DNA from: Methanobacteriota archaeon | Lineage (GTDB): Archaea > Halobacteriota > Bog-38 > Methanoflorentales > Methanoflorentaceae | Assembly: GCA_003170935.1 (NCBI GenBank) | Contig: PMYA01000177.1 | Coordinates: 1 to 5,155, forward strand | DNA: 5,155 nt | Direction: 5' to 3' | Made by a program: the position numbers and the translations under genes | The notes under the pieces: model-generated | Told to the model about the DNA's origin: nothing | Database searches by the model: none | What the model saw: only the letters and a program-made list of their open reading frames with translations | Part shown: piece by piece, positions 1 to 5,155 of the stretch | How the letters are laid out: the number at the start of each line of letters is the position of its first letter | Position numbering within the stretch: the first letter of the stretch is position 1

Positions 1-181
1 GATTTTTAACTGAACCGTGAATAATGTTCTTACATAAAACGGCACTACATTTACCACAAACGTAATTGTCGTTTCCATGGTCTATCACAAAGGGGTTAAA
101 TGCCTCTTTTTCTCCACTGAATATTAATACCGCAGCGGTATGTGATTTAGGTTCAGGATAAACATCCATTGGAATATCCAT
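1..181 (-). CDS. Small zinc-ribbon-like protein, 3' end outside window
   Basis: This is the first 60 codons of a minus-strand gene that runs off the left edge. The ATG at 181-179 is preceded by GGAGG (complement of 188-192) at a 6-base spacing, which makes the start convincing; a second in-frame ATG at residue 5 has no such site. Residues 1-40 are polar and carry no motif I recognise. Residues 42-50 read CGKCSAVLC: the pair Cys42/Cys45 is a typical zinc-ribbon knuckle, and a second CxxC pair would be expected in the missing part. Cys50 is extra. There is no signal peptide or membrane segment in the visible part. The segment looks more AT-rich than the genes to the right, and an insertion sequence lies just upstream of its promoter. 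I do not recognise the family, so the function is unknown; metal binding is inferred from the cysteine spacing only. Confidence 0.7.
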   Translation of the reverse strand, partial: MDIPMDVYPEPKSHTAAVLIFSGEKEAFNPFVIDHGNDNYVCGKCSAVLCKNIIHGSVKN

Positions 182-187
182 TTTAAA

Positions 188-221
188 CCTCCACATTACG
201 TTAAGTGCTAATCTATTTTAA
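188..221 (-). promoter_or_regulatory. Putative archaeal promoter and RBS of the zinc-ribbon gene
   Basis: On the minus strand, TTAAAATAG (complement of 213-221) resembles an archaeal TATA box. A start of transcription about 25 bases downstream would fall near 192-195, leaving a very short leader that just includes the GGAGG at 192-188. The ribosome binding site is clear; the TATA call is tentative. The box is only about 12 bases outside the proposed left end of the insertion sequence, so the element would have landed directly upstream of this promoter. Confidence 0.4.
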
Positions 222-232
222 GGTACTACCAC

Positions 233-250
233 TGAAAAAAAAGGTTTAAG
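233..250 (+). repeat. Putative left terminal inverted repeat
   Basis: TGAAAAAAAAGGTTTAAG at 233-250 matches the reverse complement of 1290-1307 at 13 of 18 positions, with the outer six bases and the inner five identical. It contains the transposase stop codon (246-248), so the coding region would end inside the element's tip, which is common in compact insertion sequences. The match is AT-rich, so chance similarity cannot be excluded. Confidence 0.4.
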
Positions 251-1217
251 AGCCGAAAAAATCCGGCTCAATCCCAAGCTCGAACATCTCTTGAATCACG
301 ACGCAAATGTTGTGACACAACACTTTTAGCAACACCTCATTAACCTGCGCCACTTCCGTCTTGCTTCTTACCGAATCCCCAAACTTGCTCTTTATCATGT
401 GAAACGTGGTCTCTGCATTGCTTCGCTTGTGGTAGTGCTCCAAGAACCCTGCATTTTTGTATTCGAAGTAGTGGTACATCTTCTTCCACATAACTGAGCC
501 GTGAGACTTTCCCGTCGTTCCCTTTCTGAATGGGATATAAGGCGTAGCTCCCAAATCGCCAATGAGCTGTAAGTTCTTTCTCGAAGAATACGCTTTGTCT
601 CCTGAAACCTCATTGACAGTGAAATTCTTAGCCGTCTGCGTAACCAACTCAGGCAGAAACTTAGAATCGTGCTCACTTGTCATTGTGAGTGCAACGGCAG
701 TAACGATGTTCGTTTTGACCCCACAGATTAAGTGAGCCTTTATCCACGTCCTATACTCCTTATCCTTGCCGTATTTGTGGTCGAACCACTTGACAAACCG
801 CGAGGTGCCGAACCCTGAGCTATCTATCGTGAAGTCGGTCTCAACTGAGGCTAGCGGCAAGCTCGTTACGGTAATCAGCTCTTGAATAATAGGCGTCAGC
901 TCTGGATTCTCCATGCATCGCGCAACAGTCGTGTAGTAAGGCACTTTCTCAATCAAACCTTGCTCTTGCGCCATTTTCATGTCTGTCGTAAACCGCCGCA
1001 GAGAGAACGTCGAAAATACTTTCAGAGCAGAAGCAAACACCATATCCGATAGCGGCAATTTCGGCCTGCCAAACGTGTATTCTGGTTGCGGTATCGAGCT
1101 GCAAACATCTCGAAGCAACTGCATGAAAAGTTCTTTTTGGTGTATCTGAGCGTGGTCGTAACGCGGTCCATAAATTTGCTCTCCATATAGCACGTCGGAG
1201 CCAAGCCTCGGAATCAA
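246..1217 (-). CDS. DDE transposase of the IS4/IS5 superfamily, N-terminus possibly frameshifted
   Basis: This enzyme would cut and rejoin the ends of the surrounding insertion sequence. The 323 codons shown start at a TTG (1217). The catalytic triad is visible: Asp132 in IDSSGF, Asp207 in SGDKAY and Glu269. Glu269 sits in a perfect Y-(2)-R-(3)-E-(6)-K signature of IS4-type transposases (Tyr262, Arg265, Glu269, Lys276). Residues 1-120 form the N-terminal region, including GRPKLPLSDMV and a helical part; residues 128-305 are the RNase H-like core. The TTG has no ribosome binding site, and this frame is closed by a TGA only ten codons further upstream. A different frame opens with ATG at 1287, just inside the right repeat, and would supply about 23 charged residues before running into this frame near the CCCC at 1219-1222 (complement strand). 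The true N-terminus is therefore uncertain: a frameshift mutation, programmed frameshifting, or a shorter intact protein are all possible. The catalytic core looks intact. Confidence 0.88.
   Translation of the reverse strand: MIPRLGSDVLYGEQIYGPRYDHAQIHQKELFMQLLRDVCSSIPQPEYTFGRPKLPLSDMVFASALKVFSTFSLRRFTTDMKMAQEQGLIEKVPYYTTVARCMENPELTPIIQELITVTSLPLASVETDFTIDSSGFGTSRFVKWFDHKYGKDKEYRTWIKAHLICGVKTNIVTAVALTMTSEHDSKFLPELVTQTAKNFTVNEVSGDKAYSSRKNLQLIGDLGATPYIPFRKGTTGKSHGSVMWKKMYHYFEYKNAGFLEHYHKRSNAETTFHMIKSKFGDSVRSKTEVAQVNEVLLKVLCHNICVVIQEMFELGIEPDFFGS
250..269 (-). terminator. Hairpin over the transposase stop region
   Basis: GAGCCG at 250-255 pairs with CGGCTC at 264-269, with an A-rich loop on the plus strand (a U-rich loop in the transposase mRNA). 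On the minus strand it covers the last codons of the transposase. A hairpin here could terminate transcription or protect the element from read-through, but no long U-run directly follows it, so the terminator role is inferred. Confidence 0.4.
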
Positions 1218-1289
1218 CGGGGAGCTTTCGTAACAGCCGCCACCTCACATCCAGATCTTCATACGCCTCTTCGTCAGCGAGTACCATAA

Positions 1290-1307
1290 CTTAAGCTTGA
1301 CTTTTCA
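1290..1307 (-). repeat. Putative right terminal inverted repeat
   Basis: The minus-strand reading TGAAAAGTCAAGCTTAAG pairs with the left repeat at 233-250 (13 of 18 identical). An ATG at 1287, reading inward in a frame different from the main transposase frame, lies two bases inside this repeat, a spacing typical for a transposase start. This supports both the boundary and the idea that translation originally began there. Confidence 0.4.
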
Positions 1308-1353
1308 AACAGGTGACAAACCCAGAACAGAGAAAGTGATAAGCTGCCATCCC

Positions 1354-1371
1354 CCGCGACTTTAAACGCGG
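1354..1371. repeat. Inverted repeat upstream of the channel promoter
   Basis: CCGCG at 1354-1358 pairs with CGCGG at 1367-1371 around the eight-base spacer ACTTTAAA. It lies about 45 bases upstream of the proposed TATA box of the channel gene and outside the insertion sequence. It could be an operator or a hairpin terminating transcription from the left. Nothing in the sequence decides between these, and a five-base arm may be chance. The rest of 1308-1395 shows no gene or recognisable site. Confidence 0.3.
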
Positions 1372-1399
1372 AACAGCGCTCCTGGAAGATCACAACGCA

Positions 1400-1406
1400 T
1401 TTATAT
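1400..1406 (+). promoter_or_regulatory. TATA box of the potassium channel gene
   Basis: TTTATAT at 1400-1406 (1400-1402 are T) is a good archaeal TATA box, lying within a short palindrome GCAT-TTAT-ATGC (1397-1408). Transcription would be expected to start about 25 bases downstream, near 1428-1432. A TTG start at 1425 would then lie upstream of or at the transcript end, which argues for the ATG at 1464 and a leader of roughly 35 bases. I see no strong Shine-Dalgarno sequence in that leader. Confidence 0.5.
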
Positions 1407-1463
1407 GCAAATTGACGTTCACTATTGGGTGCACTATCTCGATTCAAAACCTCGCAGCTGAGC

Positions 1464-2378
1464 ATGTCCAAACAGAATGACGAACTGAAGCACCGTGTAT
1501 ATGCGATCTTTCAGCCCATCCCAGTAGGCGACGCCCGCATCGTTGCAGCGCGTCACGGGGATGCTTCCAGAGCTACGCGCGTACGCTTCTTTTTGATGGC
1601 ATTGATCTGGATACTCGTATTTGTCGTCATACTAGCCAGCTACCCCGATGTATACCAACGATATCACAACCTCTTTAACGCAGTTTTTGCCTTTGCAATC
1701 GTAGTTTTTACCATCGAACTGCTGCTCCGTGTGTGGTCGTGCACGGTAGATCCGCGGTTTAAAGGTCCAATCAAAGGCAGGCTAAAATGCCTGTTTACAA
1801 CATCTCTGCTCATAAATCTGCTTGTCATCGTGCCTTTTTATGCCAGGCCGTTCTTTCCAGGAGCAGAGGTGTTCATAAACGCGGCGATTATGCTCATCAT
1901 CCTAAAGTTGCTCACGTACTCTAGTGTGTTCAGCTTTGTTATCGATGTTTTGAAAGCGAAAAAAAACGAGCTCGTTACTGCGCTGGCAATCGACGTAATC
2001 TTGCTGATAACGTTCTCAAGTTTCATGTTCATTATTATGCATGCCTCAGACCCGCGCGGTTTTTCGAGTATTCCTGCTGCAGGGTGGTGGGCGGCGCAAA
2101 CTCTGACCTCCGTAGGCTACGGCGATTTGGTGCCTACGACCGCGCTCGGGCAATCCTTGGCAGTTTTTGCAATGTTCTTAGGCATAGCCACTTTTGCCAT
2201 TCCAATTGCCATAATCGGTGCCGGATTCACAGAGGCATTCGAAGCACGACGAGGCGGAAAAGGGCAGGCCGCCGACCCGTGCAAATTGCTGGGTAATTTG
2301 GCCGACCTGAAAGAGCAGGGGGTCATCACCGATGAGGAGTTCGCGGCCAAGAAACAGGAGCTTTTGGCCCGGCTCTGA
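1464..2378 (+). CDS. Six-segment potassium channel with C-terminal SHOCT domain
   Basis: A 304-residue membrane protein of the voltage-gated-like K+ channel superfamily, expected to assemble as a tetramer in the cytoplasmic membrane. The pore is clear: pore helix around 205-215, selectivity filter TSVGYGD at 215-221, and an S6 segment at about 230-256 with Gly240 and Pro247 where such channels bend. Upstream segments fit S1 (about 42-60), S2 (70-92, with Glu85 and Arg89), S3 (110-127), S4 (about 136-160) and S5 (170-192). The S4 region is unusual: instead of regularly spaced arginines it has only Lys148 in a hydrophobic stretch, and the usual S3 aspartate appears to be Asn118, so strong voltage gating is doubtful. 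Residues 274-304 match a SHOCT domain (LxxLKEQGVITDEEFxxKKxELL), a short helical module often at the end of membrane proteins. I chose ATG 1464 over the upstream TTG at 1425 on promoter position. Potassium selectivity is well supported; gating and SHOCT role are unknown. Confidence 0.9.
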   Translation: MSKQNDELKHRVYAIFQPIPVGDARIVAARHGDASRATRVRFFLMALIWILVFVVILASYPDVYQRYHNLFNAVFAFAIVVFTIELLLRVWSCTVDPRFKGPIKGRLKCLFTTSLLINLLVIVPFYARPFFPGAEVFINAAIMLIILKLLTYSSVFSFVIDVLKAKKNELVTALAIDVILLITFSSFMFIIMHASDPRGFSSIPAAGWWAAQTLTSVGYGDLVPTTALGQSLAVFAMFLGIATFAIPIAIIGAGFTEAFEARRGGKGQAADPCKLLGNLADLKEQGVITDEEFAAKKQELLARL

Positions 2379-2391
2379 CCCTGCTTGTTCG

Positions 2392-2433
2392 GACACGCGG
2401 TGCTTCCTGCGACACGCAGACGTTTCAGCGTGT
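2392..2433. repeat. Repeated GACACGC and inverted GCGTGT downstream of the channel
   Basis: GACACGC occurs at 2392-2398 and 2411-2417, and ACACGC (2412-2417) pairs with GCGTGT at 2428-2433 across a ten-base loop. This lies just past the channel stop codon, in the 147-base gap before the HisA-like gene. It could form a hairpin at the mRNA 3' end. A five-T run at 2485-2489 further down might serve as an archaeal U-tract terminator, but a read-through transcript into the next gene is equally possible because no clear TATA box is seen before 2526. Confidence 0.3.
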
Positions 2434-2512
2434 GCCTCCGCCGCGCTTTCGGGCACCTAAAGGAAGCAAAGCGAGACCAACACGTTTTTCCCATGCGGAC
2501 GATATCCTAAAC

Positions 2513-2523
2513 GAGGAGAGGAG
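2513..2523 (+). promoter_or_regulatory. Ribosome binding site of the HisA-like gene
   Basis: The purine-rich stretch GAGGAGAGGAG holds two AGGAG copies, at 2514-2518 and 2519-2523. The first lies 7 bases ahead of the ATG at 2526, the ideal spacing; the second is only 2 bases away and probably unused. This fixes the start codon. Confidence 0.75.
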
Positions 2524-2525
2524 AG

Positions 2526-3212
2526 ATGGAAATTATCTTCGCGATGGACATTCGAGGCGGGATTGTCGTAAAAGGCTATCAGGGCGACCGAGAGCGGTAC
2601 GAACCTATTGAACGCCATAGCAAGATCTGCAGGACGTCAGATCCGTTGAACGTGATTGATACTATCAAGCCGAGGAGGACGTACATAGCGGACCTGGATA
2701 GGATCCTCGGCTTGGGAAGTAATTCACTTATCATCAAACGCCTTAGCACACGCACAACAACGCTCGTTGACCTCGGGATTCGGAAGCTTGATGACGTTCG
2801 AGAGGCCGAGCAGATTGGCGAAACCGCTATTATCGGTACCGAAACGGGAAGCCTCGACGTGATTCGTGCAGCACAGTCGATGAGAGTCGCAGTGAGTATA
2901 GACGTGAAGGATGGAAGCGCGACGTCCCTGGATCCCGCACTGTCCGGAGATCCTCTTGAAGTAGTCGAAAGGATGAATCTTTATAAAATTCGTGCAATTC
3001 TCTTGCTGAATATGAACTTGGTAGGAACGAAGCAGGGCGTTGACTTTGATTTTATCGAGAAAGTTATAGGGGTCTCAGGGCACCCGATTATCGTCGCTGG
3101 CGGAATAAAGAACAGCGAAGAGCTGGACAAGCTTGAGGATCTCGGGGTTGCAGGCGTCGTTCTATCGACGGCAATTCACGAAGAGATAATCCCGGTCGAT
3201 CTTGTGCGATAA
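2526..3212 (+). CDS. HisA-related TIM-barrel protein (COG1411-like)
   Basis: A 228-residue soluble protein of the HisA/HisF beta/alpha-barrel superfamily. HisA itself isomerises ProFAR in histidine biosynthesis and is about 240 residues long. Visible barrel landmarks are Asp8 in the first strand (MDIRGG), ADLDRI at 55-60, VDLGIRKLDD at 81-90, Asp126 in VSIDVKDG, NxxGTKQG at 164-171, the phosphate-binding AGGIKNSEEL at 191-200 and GVVLSTAIHE at 210-219. Asp8 and Asp126 fall where HisA has its two catalytic aspartates, and Thr168 may correspond to the HisA loop-5 threonine. Yet the N-terminal and loop regions are divergent (for example KGYQGDRERYEPI at 16-28, and ILLLNMN instead of the usual strand-6 aspartate). 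This pattern fits the HisA-like proteins without assigned function found in methanogens and in some methylotrophs. It is preceded by a strong ribosome binding site. No other his gene is nearby, which argues against a role in a histidine operon. A phosphosugar-type substrate is inferred from the conserved phosphate sites. Confidence 0.8.
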   Translation: MEIIFAMDIRGGIVVKGYQGDRERYEPIERHSKICRTSDPLNVIDTIKPRRTYIADLDRILGLGSNSLIIKRLSTRTTTLVDLGIRKLDDVREAEQIGETAIIGTETGSLDVIRAAQSMRVAVSIDVKDGSATSLDPALSGDPLEVVERMNLYKIRAILLLNMNLVGTKQGVDFDFIEKVIGVSGHPIIVAGGIKNSEELDKLEDLGVAGVVLSTAIHEEIIPVDLVR

Positions 3213-3490
3213 AAGGCGGAACAAAGTTTAAAAAAGGGCGGATGCCTTACCTCAAAGCCTGTTTTTCCACCCAAAGATCCGCGTTGCAGAATCGGAAGAT
3301 ACCGGCAGACTCATATTGCGACAAATGTGTGCGATAATTCTTGTAGAACCCGAGGGAGAGGACAGATCTTAAGCAAAAGATGCTTGCAACGAAATTGAGC
3401 GGTACTCTTTCTGAGTGGTCGGTGCCTCTTTACCTATATTCGGCGCGTGGCGCTATGGCTTGTGCCAGTATCAAGTTTGCGTAATCATAC

Positions 3491-3613
3491 GAGGAGGTCG
3501 TTTTGACCCTAAAGCTTCAAATCTCCAGCTTTATATCGTCAGGTTGTTTCGGTGCGGGTAGCAATAGAAAGAGGGCCCCGCATCGGGGCTCCTCTCTCGC
3601 GACTGGGGCATAG
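3491..3613 (+). other. Isolated strong Shine-Dalgarno with a 36-codon TTG frame
   Basis: GAGGAGGT at 3491-3498 is close to the full complement of a 16S rRNA 3' end. Four bases later a TTG at 3503 opens 36 codons ending in TAG at 3611-3613. The predicted peptide is serine- and arginine-rich (starting MTLKLQISSF) and has no recognisable motif, and the frame runs through the GC-rich hairpin at 3567-3598. TACCTATATT at 3431-3440 could be its TATA box. It may be a small protein, a leader peptide or the decayed start of a lost gene; chance is also possible. Confidence 0.25.
3567..3598. terminator. Strong GC-rich hairpin, possible bidirectional terminator
   Basis: GAGGGCCCCG at 3571-3580 pairs with CGGGGC (3584-3589) and CCTC (3591-3594) around a three-base CAT loop, with T3590 bulged; A3570-T3595 and outer pairs can extend it. 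It is the most stable structure in the window. On the minus strand it is followed by the moderately U-rich CTTTCTATT, and it lies about 120 bases past the PII stop codon, so it may be a back-up terminator for the amt-PII operon. On the plus strand no U-run follows. A role as a structured RNA element is also possible. Confidence 0.5.
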
Positions 3614-3653
3614 AAGAGCGTTTCTTCACGTCCGACCAGCCCGAAGCAAGCTT

Positions 3654-3696
3654 AAGCACTATTTGTATCTTCTGTCAAAAAATACAAACGATGCTT
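3654..3696 (-). terminator. Probable terminator of the amt-PII operon
   Basis: Just 20 bases past the PII stop codon, on the minus strand, AAGCA (3654-3658) pairs with TGCTT (3692-3696) and TTTGTAT (3662-3668) pairs with ATACAAA (3682-3688), separated by a 3-by-3 internal loop. The apical loop contains six consecutive U in the minus-strand RNA (3682-3677). U-runs are the main termination signal in archaea, so the transcript may end here; the surrounding hairpin could stabilise its 3' end. Confidence 0.5.
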
Positions 3697-3716
3697 GCCT
3701 TCGTTAACTGCAACGC

Positions 3717-5155
<1,439 letters not shown>

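Larger units (their letters stand above)
233..1307 (-). mobile_element. Insertion sequence with one DDE transposase, IS4/IS5-type (ends inferred)
   Basis: The boundaries come from an imperfect inverted repeat, 233-250 against 1290-1307 (13 of 18 positions match, both beginning TGAAAA and ending in TTAAG). They enclose the single transposase gene, with its stop codon inside the left repeat. The resulting length of about 1,075 bases is normal for IS4/IS5-superfamily elements with one transposase. I see no target-site duplication: the bases outside the two ends (CTACCAC on the left, AACAGGT on the right) do not match. That means either the ends are misplaced by some bases, the duplication is very short, or it has decayed. 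The transposase identifies the element firmly; the exact ends are uncertain. Confidence 0.6.
3213..3716. other. Gene-poor convergent intergenic region of about 500 bases
   Basis: Between the plus-strand HisA-like gene and the minus-strand PII gene I find no convincing protein gene or RNA gene. The region holds a TATA-like GTTTAAAAAAGG at 3226-3237, a U5-type run at 3262-3266 that may end the HisA-like transcript, a second TATA-like TTTATAT at 3530-3536 that can be read on either strand, an isolated ribosome binding site (3491-3498), a strong GC-rich hairpin (3567-3598) and a long imperfect hairpin (3654-3696). CTTAAGCA followed by GATGCTTGC occurs twice, at 3368-3387 and at 3651-3698; the second copy has about 30 extra bases between the two parts. 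Short open frames of 15-36 codons exist but resemble no protein I know with any confidence. Confidence 0.5.

Noticed and set aside
1425..1463. Upstream TTG start for the potassium channel
   Set aside because: It lies at or before the expected transcript start set by the TATA box at 1400-1406 and has no ribosome binding site.
2117..2494. 125-codon minus-strand frame across the channel 3' end
   Set aside because: It is antisense to the selectivity filter and SHOCT coding region, and its arginine/serine-rich sequence is typical of a shadow frame.
3325..3372. 15-codon frame MCAIILVEPEGEDRS
   Set aside because: The VLVEPEG-like stretch recalls the start of SpoU/TrmJ-type RNA methyltransferases, but it stops at once and no later remnant of that family is visible in any frame, so chance is more likely.
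3380..3484. 34-codon ATG frame downstream of a GGGAGAGG sequence
   Set aside because: The spacing to the purine stretch is too long (about 18 bases) and the peptide has no protein-like pattern.

Overview
The window looks archaeal, most likely euryarchaeal and possibly from a methane-metabolising lineage, though that is inference. Supporting signs are TATA-like boxes about 25-30 bases ahead of expected transcript starts (for example 1400-1406), GGAGG-type ribosome binding sites, a HisA-related TIM-barrel gene of the kind known from methanogens, and an ammonium transporter/PII pair. No rRNA, tRNA or CRISPR array is visible.

Layout from left to right. Bases 1-181 (minus strand) hold the first 60 codons of a small protein with a zinc-ribbon half-site; its 3' end is outside the window. 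Next is an insertion sequence of about 1.1 kb, inferred from imperfect terminal inverted repeats at 233-250 and 1290-1307. It encodes one DDE transposase on the minus strand (246-1217). All catalytic residues are present, but the N-terminus appears to lie in another frame, so the gene may be frameshifted. The element separates the left gene from a plus-strand pair: a six-segment potassium channel (1464-2378) with a SHOCT domain at its C-terminus and a voltage sensor that has lost almost all its S4 charges, then a HisA-like TIM-barrel protein (2526-3212).

About 500 bases (3213-3716) carry no convincing gene but contain two hairpins, an isolated strong Shine-Dalgarno sequence and TATA-like boxes. 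The right part is a minus-strand nitrogen-control operon: an ammonium transporter (cut by the right edge, running down to 4100), then 44 bases later a PII signalling protein (3717-4055). The hairpins below the PII gene are probable terminators, and this gap is where the convergent plus-strand and minus-strand units meet.

Functionally, the transporter and PII protein form a known pair: PII senses ATP/ADP and 2-oxoglutarate and plugs the Amt channel when nitrogen is plentiful. The channel and the HisA-like gene have no evident functional link to it or to each other. The items most worth a second look are the SHOCT-tagged channel with a degenerate sensor, the apparently out-of-frame transposase N-terminus, and the structured gap at 3213-3716.
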